DNA from: RFPW01 sp040401595
GTDB taxonomy: Bacteria; Pseudomonadota; Gammaproteobacteria; Burkholderiales; Burkholderiaceae_E
Direction of reading: 5' to 3'
DNA: 64,000 nucleotides
Assembly: GCA_040401595.1 (NCBI GenBank)
Contig: JBBAOE010000019.1
Coordinates: 1-64,000, forward strand
Part shown: in pieces, positions 25,771 to 37,004 of the stretch
Layout of the letters: each line of letters starts with the position of its first letter
How positions within the stretch are numbered: the stretch's first letter is position 1
Position numbers and translations under genes: made by a program
The notes under the pieces: model-generated
Databases searched by the model: none
What the model was told of the DNA's origin: nothing
What the model saw: only the letters and a program-made list of their open reading frames with translations

Positions 25771-26851
25771 ATGGACCTCAAACTGCTGCCTGCCTGCCTG
25801 CCCCCCCCAGCGTTGCGCCTGCGTTCCAACGTCGTTCCTGGCGGGCGCCTGCGTGGCCTGCCGAGCTGGACCCTGGTGGTACCGGCCGTCCTCCTGTTGC
25901 ACGGATGCGTCACCCGAACCAGCGATCCAGCCCTCTCAGCCAGCCAACCCAAAGGGGCCGGAACCCAAGGTCTGCTGTTCCAGGTCGAAGCGGCCCGCAA
26001 TGCCCCCCCGGCGACTTCTCCGATCGAAGCCCTGACGCTCTACCGGGACGCTCGCCGTGATCTGGATTCCGGCGACCAGACTTCTGCCATTGCCAAGCTG
26101 CGCCGGGTTCGCCAGCTCGATCCGACGCTTCTGGACGCAGCCAACGTGCTTGCGGTTGTCCTGGCTGAAGTCGGGGATCTCAATGGCGCATTGGCCCAGC
26201 TACAGGCAGTCCTGGCCGTGCGCCCTGACGATGCCGTCGCAACCGCCAACCTCGTCTTGGTGGCGGGACGCCTGGCGGAACGGCGCACCAAGGCTGCGGC
26301 CCTGGCGGCAGCCAACCGCGCGGCCGTGACACCATCGCCCGCGTCGACGTCAGCCGTCCCTGCGTCTGCGGTCAGTTCAGTAAGCACGGTCACCCCAGGT
26401 CCCGATCCGATCGTTAAGGGACCTGAAATCAAGGGACCCGAAGTTAAGGGACCCAACGTCAAGGGACCCGACGTCAAAGCGGCCAAATCCGCACCGAAAA
26501 AGGGGCTGGCCGTGCCGGCCCGGGTCGAATTTCGCAACAGCACATCGGTCGCCGGACTGGCCAGGCGACTCTCGAAAGACTGTGCGCCGGGATTATTCGA
26601 GGAACGGATCCGGGTGGCAAACTGGACCACCGCGCGATTGCAGCAAACCGAGATTCAGTACCGGCCTGGCCAAGAGGCCAAAGCCGCCGAAACCGCCCAG
26701 CGACTGGGCTTATCGACCAACGCCCTGCGCGCGCACGCGACGATGAGCGAGGGCGTCGACCTGCGGGTCCTGATTGGTGGGGACATGGCTCTCCAGCAAG
26801 CTTCTGGGTGCAAGCTGCCGGCTGACGCACCCGAGGGCGCCCCGGCCCCAG

Positions 26852-26877
<26 letters not shown>
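25771..26877 (+). CDS. Lipoprotein with TPR-like region and LytR C-terminal domain
   Basis: I place the start at MDLKLLPACLPPP (25771), 368 residues. A hydrophobic segment ends in LLLHGC near residue 46, a probable though non-ideal lipobox, so it may be an envelope lipoprotein. Residues about 85-170 form a TPR-like helical pair (ALTLYRDARRDLDSGDQTSA, AANVLAVVLAEVGDLNGAL). Four 15-bp repeats then encode KGPEI-KGPEV-KGPNV-KGPDV near residues 216-235. The C-terminal 110 residues (VEFRNSTSVAGLARRLS, RVLIGGDM) resemble LytR_C. Similar proteins sit near pilus assembly genes elsewhere; none are here. It overlaps clpB by 26 bp. Confidence 0.75.
26416..26475 (+). repeat. 15-bp tandem repeat, four copies
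   Basis: Four 15-bp units of the form aagggaccNgaNNtN lie head to tail and encode the pentapeptide KGPxx four times in the lipoprotein gene, forming a charged proline linker between the TPR-like part and the LytR_C domain. Units differ mainly at the fourth and fifth codons. Confidence 0.9.
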
Positions 26878-29614
<2,737 letters not shown>

Positions 29615-29676
29615 GGGCGGGACCCCCGTAGAGAATGAACCAACCAGTGAAAACGATTTTTCTGGTAACACCCGTG

Positions 29677-29704
29677 AAATAGGGCCAATAGCAGCAATTT
29701 CAAG
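29677..29704 (-). promoter_or_regulatory. Sigma-32 (heat-shock) promoter of clpB
   Basis: On the minus strand the region reads CTTGAAA, a 13-bp spacer, then CCCTATTT. This matches the RpoH consensus CTTGAAA / CCCCATNT with one mismatch in the -10 box. It lies 63 bp upstream of the clpB start and points at it. ClpB is a classical RpoH target, so the fit of motif, spacing and gene is good. Confidence 0.82.
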
Positions 29705-29722
29705 GCCGGGAGGCCAGGCTGG

Positions 29723-31486
29723 ATGGCGCAATCCGAATCCTTCCCGTTTCTCGGCGAAACGTTGCTCTTTCTGGCGCTCGCCGGGCTCCTGATCCCGCTG
29801 CTGCAGCGCCTGCGGATCAATCAGGTCGTCGGCTTTCTCGCCGCCGGCCTGCTGCTGGGCCCCCATGGCATGCCCTCCTGGTCCGGAACGCTGCCCTGGT
29901 TGGCCAGTCTGCCCTTCCCCAGCCCGCCCGAGGTTGAACAGCTGGCAAACCTGGGCGTTATTTTCCTGATGTTTCTGATCGGACTCGGCCTGCCCCTGGG
30001 ACGGGTCTGGGAACTGCGGACCTGGGTGCTCAGAACCGGTTCAGCGCAAATTGCCCTGAGCACCATCGCCATTGGCCTGATCGCCTACACCCTGGGCCAG
30101 CCAACATCGGCCGCCATGGTGCTGGGGCTGGTTCTTTCGCTCTCATCGACCGCCGTCGTAATCCAGTTGCTGACCCAGCGCCATCTGCTGGAGACGCCGC
30201 TCGGTCAGGCGGTTTTCTCGGTCCTGATGATGCAAGACCTTGTGGTGTTACCCACCCTGATCCTGATCGACCTGCTGGCCCAACCGCAACCGACGCCCTG
30301 GGGCGCACTGCTCTGGATTGGGCTGAAGTCCGTCTTCGCGGTTGCACTGATCCTGGTGGTCGGCAAACCGCTCATGGCGCCGCTGTTTCGGGCCATGACG
30401 CGGCACCGACAGCCCGAGGTCTTTGTCGCGCTCACGCTACTCGCGGCGCTTGGCGTCGGAGGGTTGACGGCGGTGGCCGGTTTTTCGATGACGCTCGGGG
30501 CCTTTCTCGCCGGGATGCTACTGGCGGAGACCGAATTCCGTCATGAGATTGAAGTCACCATCGAACCGTTCAAGGGCCTCTTGATGGGCCTGTTTTTTCT
30601 CTCCGTCGGCATGGGCTTCGATCTGCGTGAACTGTTGCGCGAGCCGCTCTGGCTGTCGCTGTCTGCGCTGGGTCTCTTGCTGATCAAGGCGCTGATCGCA
30701 GGGCCACTGTTGTTTGCGGGTGGACTGCCGCGCGGCGCCGCCGTCGCTGGGGGGCTCCTGCTGGCCCAGGGCGGGGAGTTCGCGTTTGTGCTGTTGGGTC
30801 AGGCTGCTCGAGGGGGGCTGATCGAACCCGCGACCAACCAGTTCATGATGACCGTGGTGGTTTTGACTCTGATGATGACGCCGCTGTGCGACCGCGTGGG
30901 ACTGATGCTGAGCCACTGGCTGGACGGGCAGGATCGCACCAGCCCGCCTGACAGGCTCAGTGACCATGTGCTGATCGCAGGTTGTGGCCGAACTGGCCAA
31001 CGGATTGCCCGGATGCTCACCCAGCAGGGGATCCACCTGTTAGCGATTGATCATGATGCCCACCGCGTGGCGAAACTGCGGGCCGAGGGCCTGGCGGTGG
31101 TCTACGGCAATGCCGCCCGCCCCGAGATCCTGCAGCGGATGGCGCTTCCACGGGCGGCTCTTCTGATTGTGACGCTGGACGAACCCCGGGCCGCACTGCA
31201 TGCCGTCATCGAAGCGCATCGGATGTGTCCGGATCTGCCCATCTATGCCCGTTCGCACGACGAAATCCACGCCCAAGCCCTGAAGGCCGCTGGGGCCACC
31301 ACCGTCGTTTCTGAAATGCTCGAGAGCAGCCTGCAGGTCGCGGCCAGCGTCTTACGCCATTGCGGCATTCCGGAGACCAGCGTCCAGACCATGGTAACTA
31401 CTGAACGCCAACTCAGCACGGAATCACCGGAGGCGGTGGCGAAACCGCCGCGGCTACACAGGCCGGGTGGCGCCCGAAAAAGATGA
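29723..31486 (+). CDS. CPA2-family monovalent cation:proton antiporter with RCK domain (KefB/YbaL-like)
   Basis: Inner-membrane transporter of 587 residues. Residues 10-385 form about twelve transmembrane helices with Na/H exchanger features (QVVGFLAAGLLLGPHG, LSSTAVVIQLL, AGFSMTLGAFLAGMLLAETEFRHEI). Residues 410-530 are a cytoplasmic RCK_N nucleotide-binding domain (HVLIAGCGRTGQRIARML, then DHD and YGNAARPEIL). This is the layout of KefB/KefC and YbaL, which move K+ or Na+ against protons. Ion and trigger are not evident. It is divergent from clpB. Confidence 0.87.
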   Translation: MAQSESFPFLGETLLFLALAGLLIPLLQRLRINQVVGFLAAGLLLGPHGMPSWSGTLPWLASLPFPSPPEVEQLANLGVIFLMFLIGLGLPLGRVWELRTWVLRTGSAQIALSTIAIGLIAYTLGQPTSAAMVLGLVLSLSSTAVVIQLLTQRHLLETPLGQAVFSVLMMQDLVVLPTLILIDLLAQPQPTPWGALLWIGLKSVFAVALILVVGKPLMAPLFRAMTRHRQPEVFVALTLLAALGVGGLTAVAGFSMTLGAFLAGMLLAETEFRHEIEVTIEPFKGLLMGLFFLSVGMGFDLRELLREPLWLSLSALGLLLIKALIAGPLLFAGGLPRGAAVAGGLLLAQGGEFAFVLLGQAARGGLIEPATNQFMMTVVVLTLMMTPLCDRVGLMLSHWLDGQDRTSPPDRLSDHVLIAGCGRTGQRIARMLTQQGIHLLAIDHDAHRVAKLRAEGLAVVYGNAARPEILQRMALPRAALLIVTLDEPRAALHAVIEAHRMCPDLPIYARSHDEIHAQALKAAGATTVVSEMLESSLQVAASVLRHCGIPETSVQTMVTTERQLSTESPEAVAKPPRLHRPGGARKR

Positions 31487-31505
31487 AAAGGGTGAACCGG
31501 TGGAA

Positions 31506-31541
31506 GCGGTTACAGCGGTTACAGCGGTTACAGCGGTTACA
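31506..31541. repeat. 9-bp tandem repeat, four copies, intergenic
   Basis: Four exact copies of gcggttaca lie between the antiporter stop and the moaE stop, in a 103-bp convergent gap. No terminator hairpin with T-tract is visible in the gap. The exactness of the copies suggests recent slippage. Confidence 0.9.
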
Positions 31542-31589
31542 GCGAACGATGTCCCCACGACGAGCCGTGCCCGTCGCGACACAGCCTGC

Positions 31590-32057
31590 CTAAGAACCCG
31601 CAGACGGCTGATCCCAGCGGGATGCCGCTTCATCGTCCGAAACCCGTGCATCCACCCAGCGCTCCCCGGCCGGGGTTTGCTCTTTTTTCCAGAATGGTGC
31701 GCGGGTCTTGAGCCAGTCCATGACGAATTCACACGCCGCAAAGGCCTCGCCCCGATGCGCGGATGTCACCGCGACAAGCACGATCGGATCGCGTGGCTGC
31801 AAGGTTCCCACCCGATGAATCACCAGAATATCGATCACAGTCCAGCGTGCCTTGGCCTCAGTGACGATTTCCTCCAACGCTGCCTCGGTCATACCGGGGT
31901 AGTGCTCGAGTGTCAGCGTGCTGACCGCTGTGCTGTCATGAATATCGCGAACGGTTCCGATAAAACTGGCGATCGCACCGATATCGGCGCGCACGCCCCG
32001 CAAGGCATCGAGTTCGACGCCGATATCAAACGCTTCGGTCTGGATCCGGATGGCCAT
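31590..32057 (-). CDS. moaE: Molybdopterin synthase catalytic subunit MoaE
   Basis: Large subunit of molybdopterin synthase, which uses MoaD thiocarboxylate to add two sulfurs to cyclic pyranopterin. The start at 32057 (MAIRIQTEAFDIGVELDAL) gives 155 residues and a 4-bp gap from moaD. Marks are FIGTVRD near residue 36, LEHYPGMTE, VTSAHRGEAFAACEFVMDWLK near residue 105 and the active-site Lys in PFWKKEQTPAGERWV. Confidence 0.95.
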   Translation of the reverse strand: MAIRIQTEAFDIGVELDALRGVRADIGAIASFIGTVRDIHDSTAVSTLTLEHYPGMTEAALEEIVTEAKARWTVIDILVIHRVGTLQPRDPIVLVAVTSAHRGEAFAACEFVMDWLKTRAPFWKKEQTPAGERWVDARVSDDEAASRWDQPSAGS

Positions 32058-32061
32058 CGCT

Positions 32062-32319
32062 TCAGCCCCCCGTGACTGGCGGGAAGAACGCCACCTCAGC
32101 ACCTGGCGTCAACACCGTGTCGGGCTCGGCCATCCGTTGCGCCACCGCGGCACGGACGGCACGGCCTTCGGCCAGCGCCGTCTCCCAGGCGCCGCCACGT
32201 GTGCGCAACCACTGACGCAAGTCGCCAACCGTCTGCACCCCCGCAGGTAACTCGAGCGATTCGCGATCCAGGCCAAGGGATTCGCGCAGGCTGGCAAAGT
32301 AAAGAACAGTGAGTTTCAT
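32062..32319 (-). CDS. moaD: Molybdopterin synthase sulfur carrier subunit MoaD
   Basis: Ubiquitin-fold sulfur carrier for MoaE, 85 residues from the ATG at 32319 (MKLTVLYFASLRESLG). It ends with the required Gly-Gly (FFPPVTGG), which is thiocarboxylated. The frame extends upstream to 32379 but that part matches nothing. A 56-bp gap separates it from moeA. Confidence 0.93.
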   Translation of the reverse strand: MKLTVLYFASLRESLGLDRESLELPAGVQTVGDLRQWLRTRGGAWETALAEGRAVRAAVAQRMAEPDTVLTPGAEVAFFPPVTGG

Positions 32320-32375
32320 GGCGGTATCCACTCGACGAAATGAGACGTTGCGGGCGCTCGACCTCAGTGCAGGCC

Positions 32376-33614
32376 TCAATGCAGCAGGGCATCAAATGGC
32401 AGAAAGCGCACCCGGTCCCCGCGCGCAATTGCCTGGCCAGCGGGACAATCGATCAGACCATCGCTGAGCACTGTCGACGTCAGGACGCCAGGACCCTGGT
32501 TCGGAAACAGCACCAGACCCCCCTCCCCGTCCAGCGAAGCGCGCAGAAACTCGCGCCGTCGGTCCGGGCGGGGCCAGTCAAAATGCGCTTCCAGGACGAG
32601 TGCGCGCGGCGCGACCTCGACCACGCCCTGCAATCGCAGGATCATGGGTCGTACTGCGATCAAAAAGGTAACAAAACTTGAGACGGGATTGCCCGGCAAG
32701 CCAATGAAGTGGGCGGATCCTGGACCCTCGGGGCGACGCACTGAACCGAATGCCAGAGGCTTACCCGGCTTCATGGCCACCTGCCAAAGGGCGAGGCTGC
32801 CCTCGGCCTGCACCGCGGGTTTGACATGGTCCTCTTCACCGACCGACATGCCACCGGAGCTGACAATCAGATCGGCGCGGCTGGCAGCCTGGCGTAAGGC
32901 TGTCCGTGTCGCATCGAGCGAGTCGGGAATCAGCCCCAGATCCTCGACCTCGCAGCCCAGGCTGCGCAGCAGGTTCACGAGGACAAATCGGTTCGACTCA
33001 TAAATGGCACCGGGTGGCAGCGCTTGCCCCGGAGAAACCAGTTCGTCGCCGGTAAAGAAACAGGCCACCCGCAGACGCCGGTGGACTTTTAGGGCGGCCG
33101 CACCCACCGAAGCAGCCAGTCCGGCTGCTTGGGGCGACAGGCGGGTCCCAGCGGGCAAGATCACCGACCCAGCGCGAATATCTTCGCCCGCCCGACGGAT
33201 CCATTGGCCGGCGGCCGGCCTGACGGCAAATGCGACGCCCGCATCGGACACTTGGGCGTCTTCCTGCATGATCACCGCGTCGGCCCCGGCCGGAAGGCTC
33301 GCGCCCGTGAAGATCCGGGCGACCGACTGGGGTGCGAGCGGTTGAGCCGTCTGACCTGCGGGAATGCGCTGCGAAATGGGGAAGTTCGGCCCCACCGCTA
33401 ACCCCTGGTCCCAGTCTGCGAGGCGAATTGCCCAGCCATCGCGCTCCGAATTGTCCGTAGGCGGGACGTCAATGCTCGAGGTCAGGGCCCCAGCGAGCAC
33501 CCGGCCAGCACAATCCAGCGTGGCGAGACACTCGGTTTCGGGCACTGGTTGCGCGGCCTCAAGCAGCGCGTTGAGCGCCTCGTCGAGTGACATCAGCGGT
33601 GGTGGGCGGTTCAT
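32376..33614 (-). CDS. moeA: Molybdopterin molybdenumtransferase MoeA
   Basis: Inserts molybdate into adenylylated molybdopterin in the last stage of cofactor synthesis. It has 412 residues with the expected domains: N-terminal LDEALNALLEAAQPV, IDVPPTDNSERDGWAI near residue 39, RIFTGASLPAGADAVIMQED near residue 95, the MoCF-biosynthesis core with IVSSGGMSVGEEDHVK near residue 252, and FIGLPGNPVSSFVTF near residue 305. The start overlaps mobB by 4 bp. Confidence 0.96.
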   Translation of the reverse strand: MNRPPPLMSLDEALNALLEAAQPVPETECLATLDCAGRVLAGALTSSIDVPPTDNSERDGWAIRLADWDQGLAVGPNFPISQRIPAGQTAQPLAPQSVARIFTGASLPAGADAVIMQEDAQVSDAGVAFAVRPAAGQWIRRAGEDIRAGSVILPAGTRLSPQAAGLAASVGAAALKVHRRLRVACFFTGDELVSPGQALPPGAIYESNRFVLVNLLRSLGCEVEDLGLIPDSLDATRTALRQAASRADLIVSSGGMSVGEEDHVKPAVQAEGSLALWQVAMKPGKPLAFGSVRRPEGPGSAHFIGLPGNPVSSFVTFLIAVRPMILRLQGVVEVAPRALVLEAHFDWPRPDRRREFLRASLDGEGGLVLFPNQGPGVLTSTVLSDGLIDCPAGQAIARGDRVRFLPFDALLH

Positions 33615-34222
33615 TGGTTTGAAGCGAGCAGGACGGTTGAAGCGAGCGGCGCGGTCAGGTCGAGATGCGTGAGGATGAATCGGGCGATCGTCTGCGGATC
33701 GTTCAGGGGGAGTTGTCCTGCGGCGAGTGGTCCTGCCTGATCGGTCGCAACCGCAACGATATCGGGGTCCCCCCCCTGGAAGCGCGGCTTGCCAAGGTCA
33801 CACCGATACACCTCAATTTTCGGAATATGCGACTCTTTATACCCTTCGACCAGAACGAAATCGCAAGGTGCGAGACGGGACAACAGAGTCCCGAGATCAG
33901 GCTCGACCGGGGCTGATGGTTGAGCGGCAGGAGCGGTCTGCAAGTTGTCCGGTGCATTGCGCAATTCATGCATCAGCACCCAGCGCTGATCCGAAACCAG
34001 CATCACCTCGGTGGCTCCGGCTTCACGATGGCGCCAGGAGTCCTTGCCCGGCCGATCGATATCAAAACCGTGATGCGCATGCTTGATCACCGAGACGCTC
34101 AGCCCCCAGGACGCGAATTGCGCCAACAGGTGTTCAATCAGGGTCGTCTTGCCCGCACCGGACCAGCCAACGATTCCGAACGCGCGAATCGGGTGTCCTC
34201 TGGCAGGACTCAGCCGCAACAT
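33611..34222 (-). CDS. mobB: Molybdopterin-guanine dinucleotide biosynthesis adaptor MobB
   Basis: P-loop GTP-binding protein that assists conversion of Mo-molybdopterin to its guanine dinucleotide form. It has 203 residues with Walker A GWSGAGKTTLIEHLL near residue 19, IKHAHHGFDIDRPGKDSWRHREAGA near residue 46 and LVEGYKESHIPKIEVYR near residue 125. It overlaps thrC by 13 bp and moeA by 4 bp. The transferase MobA is not in this window. Confidence 0.93.
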   Translation of the reverse strand: MLRLSPARGHPIRAFGIVGWSGAGKTTLIEHLLAQFASWGLSVSVIKHAHHGFDIDRPGKDSWRHREAGATEVMLVSDQRWVLMHELRNAPDNLQTAPAAQPSAPVEPDLGTLLSRLAPCDFVLVEGYKESHIPKIEVYRCDLGKPRFQGGDPDIVAVATDQAGPLAAGQLPLNDPQTIARFILTHLDLTAPLASTVLLASNQ

Positions 34223-35643
34223 TGAACGATCAGCGACTTGAGCTGAACGAGGTCTGCCGGCATCCGCACGAAGCGCTGTGCTTTGCCCTCGATCCCGTCA
34301 TGCGCAGGCGGGCGTTCGGGCTGGCGCCCCAGAGCTTCGAAAATGGTTTCGGCGAACTTCGCGGGTTGCGCAGTCTCCAGAACCACCATCGGCACGCCGG
34401 GCTCGCGCCAGTGCGCGGCGACATTGAGGCCATCGGCCGTATGTGGGTCGACCACGACGCCATAGCGATCAAAGGCGTCGCGAATCGTCCTGATGCGCTC
34501 GGCATGGGAGCTACGACCGGAGCCAAAGCCAAACTCGGTGGCCGCGCGGGCAAACGCAGGCGTCCCACCCAGATCAAACGATCCGGTCAGCTCGAGCTGG
34601 CGCCAGAGCGCAGCGACCTGTGCGCCGTCGCTATCCAACAGATCAAAGACGAAACGCTCGAAATTCGACGCTTTGGAAATGTCCATCGATGGACTTGAGG
34701 TCTGCCAGGTCTGTGCAGCAACCCTGGGCGCATAGCGTCCAGTCCGAAAAAATTCATCGAGCACGTCATTTTCGTTCGTGGCCACCACCAGCCGTGCGAT
34801 CGGCACACCCATGCGGCGCGCGAGGTGACCAGCCAGTACATTGCCAAAGTTGCCCGATGGCACCGTGAACGAAACGGGTCCGCCAGCGGCCAAGGTGTCC
34901 GTGGCTCGAAGCCAGCCATGGACGTAGTAGACAACCTGCGCCACGACCCGGGCCCAATTGATCGAATTGACGGTTCCAATCGACCACTGCGCCTTGAACT
35001 GCGCATCATTGGAGACTGCCTTCACGAGGTCCTGACAGGTGTCAAACACGCCATCGATCGCAACGTTGACGATGTTCTTATCGAGGAGCGAGAACATCTG
35101 CGCCGTTTGAAACGGACTCATGCGTCCTGCGGGCGAGAGCATGACCACACGCACTCCCTGCTTGCCCCGCATCGCATACTCCGCCGCGCTTCCGGTGTCA
35201 CCACTGGTCGCGCCGAGGATGTTCAATACCTGGCCACGCTCGGCCAGCACCCACTCAAAGAGATTGCCCAGCAACTGCATCGCCATGTCTTTGAAGGCGA
35301 GAGTTGGGCCCTCGGAGAGCTTGAGCAAGTGCAGCCCTGGCTCGAGCGTGGCCAGCGGTGCGATGGCTGGGGAGCCGAACGCCTGCGCGGTGTAGCTGCG
35401 CTCGACCAGGGAGCGCAGGGTTGCTTCGGGAACATCCGACGCGAAGCGTCGCAATACTTCGAAGGCCAGAGAGGCGTAGGACAGTTCCCGCCAGCTCTTG
35501 AGCGTCTCAAGGTCGATGTGCGGAATGGTCTCGGGCATGGCCAGCCCACCGTCGGCAGCCAGCCCACCAAGCAGGATGCCCGTGAACTCGGCGCTCTGCG
35601 CATCCCCGAGGACTGCGCCCCCGCGGGTCGATACATAACGCAT
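34210..35643 (-). CDS. thrC: Threonine synthase
   Basis: PLP enzyme converting O-phosphohomoserine to threonine, 477 residues. It starts MRYVSTRGGAVLGDAQSAEF, the typical N-terminus. The Schiff-base Lys is in GPTLAFKDMAMQLLG near residue 118, followed by ILGATSGDTGSAAEYAM and FTVPSGNFGNVLAGHLARRMG for phosphate binding. It overlaps the hom stop by one base. Confidence 0.96.
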   Translation of the reverse strand: MRYVSTRGGAVLGDAQSAEFTGILLGGLAADGGLAMPETIPHIDLETLKSWRELSYASLAFEVLRRFASDVPEATLRSLVERSYTAQAFGSPAIAPLATLEPGLHLLKLSEGPTLAFKDMAMQLLGNLFEWVLAERGQVLNILGATSGDTGSAAEYAMRGKQGVRVVMLSPAGRMSPFQTAQMFSLLDKNIVNVAIDGVFDTCQDLVKAVSNDAQFKAQWSIGTVNSINWARVVAQVVYYVHGWLRATDTLAAGGPVSFTVPSGNFGNVLAGHLARRMGVPIARLVVATNENDVLDEFFRTGRYAPRVAAQTWQTSSPSMDISKASNFERFVFDLLDSDGAQVAALWRQLELTGSFDLGGTPAFARAATEFGFGSGRSSHAERIRTIRDAFDRYGVVVDPHTADGLNVAAHWREPGVPMVVLETAQPAKFAETIFEALGRQPERPPAHDGIEGKAQRFVRMPADLVQLKSLIVQCCG

Positions 35644-37004
35644 CAGCTGAGGTCTTCCATGCGCAGGCGAACGACCGGGCCGAGTACCGTTGGCAACGCC
35701 TCGATGGCTGCGATTGCATCATCCACATCGCGCTCCAGAGCCCGATGGGTCAGCAGCACCACGTCGGTGGAGGTCTCGCCGGCAGCAGGCTCGGGCTGCA
35801 ACACCGAACCGATCGAGATATGGCGTTGCGCGACGATGCGGGTGACGTCGGCCAGCACGCCGGGCTGATCGGCCACGGCCAGACGCAGGTAATAGGCGCT
35901 CTGGATCTCGCCAATGGGCAGAACGGGAAGATCCGACAAGGCGTCGGGCTGGAAGGCCAGATGCGGAACCCGATGATCCGGGTCGGCAGTGAGCGTGCGG
36001 GTGACGTCGACCAGGTCGGCCACCACCGCGCTCGCAGTCGGTTCGGCGCCGGCCCCCTTGCCGTAGAACATGGTGTGGCCCACCGCATCGCCATAGACCC
36101 AGACAGCGTTCATCGCTCCCTCGACGCTGGCAAGCAGCCGGCTTGATGGAATGAGGGTCGGATGGACCCGCAATTCGAATCCCAGCGGATGACCATCGCG
36201 CTCGCGCCGACGCGCGATCCCCAGGAGCTTGATGCGGTAGCCGAGTTGCTCGGCAAACCGGATATCTTTTGCATCGAGATGACGAATCCCCTCGATATGG
36301 GCGGACTCAAAGCGCATCGGCGTGCCGAAGGCGATGGCGGCCATGATGGTCGCCTTGTGGGCCGCATCGATGCCATCGATATCGAACGTGGGATCGGCCT
36401 CAGCGTATCCAAGCTGCTGCGCCTGCGCGAGCACCTCGACAAACGGCAAGCCCCGCGACCGCATTTCAGAAAGAATGAAATTTGTGGTGCCGTTGATAAT
36501 GCCGGCAATCCATTCGATCCGGTTCGCCGCCAGCCCCTCCCGCAGCGCCTTGATGATGGGGATCCCACCGGCAACGGCGGCCTCGAATGCGACCATGACG
36601 CCGCGGGCATGCGCGGCCGCAAAAATTTCATTACCGTGAACGGCAAGCAGCGCCTTATTGGCCGTCACCACATGCTTACCCGCGGCGATAGCCCGCATGA
36701 CGAGTTCTCGGGCGATGCCGTAGCCGCCGATCAACTCCACCACGACGTCGATATCCGGTGCTTCGACGATCGAACCCGCATCCCGGGTGACTTCGGCCCG
36801 ACCAGCCACGACCCGCTCGGCCCGATCCAGATCCAGATCGGCAACCCGCACAATCTGAATGGCACGTCCCGCACGTCGGGCAATCTCATCGGCATTGCGC
36901 GCCAGAACGGCGAACGTGCCTGCGCCCACGGTGCCCGCACCGAGCAGGCCAACGCGCACGGGCGCACAGGTCTGGACAGTGGTGTTCTGTGGCCCCGCCA
37001 TCAT
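35643..37004 (-). CDS. hom: Homoserine dehydrogenase
   Basis: Reduces aspartate semialdehyde to homoserine, common step of threonine and methionine synthesis. It has 453 residues: NAD(P)-binding VRVGLLGAGTVGAGTF near residue 17, VVTANKALLA near residue 112, catalytic-domain GGIPIIKALREGLAANRIEWIAGIINGTTNFIL near residue 148, and a C-terminal ACT domain (YYLRLAVADQPGVLADVTRI) for feedback control by threonine. The start overlaps the alaC stop as ATGA; two adjacent ATG codons are possible. Confidence 0.96.
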   Translation of the reverse strand: MMAGPQNTTVQTCAPVRVGLLGAGTVGAGTFAVLARNADEIARRAGRAIQIVRVADLDLDRAERVVAGRAEVTRDAGSIVEAPDIDVVVELIGGYGIARELVMRAIAAGKHVVTANKALLAVHGNEIFAAAHARGVMVAFEAAVAGGIPIIKALREGLAANRIEWIAGIINGTTNFILSEMRSRGLPFVEVLAQAQQLGYAEADPTFDIDGIDAAHKATIMAAIAFGTPMRFESAHIEGIRHLDAKDIRFAEQLGYRIKLLGIARRRERDGHPLGFELRVHPTLIPSSRLLASVEGAMNAVWVYGDAVGHTMFYGKGAGAEPTASAVVADLVDVTRTLTADPDHRVPHLAFQPDALSDLPVLPIGEIQSAYYLRLAVADQPGVLADVTRIVAQRHISIGSVLQPEPAAGETSTDVVLLTHRALERDVDDAIAAIEALPTVLGPVVRLRMEDLS

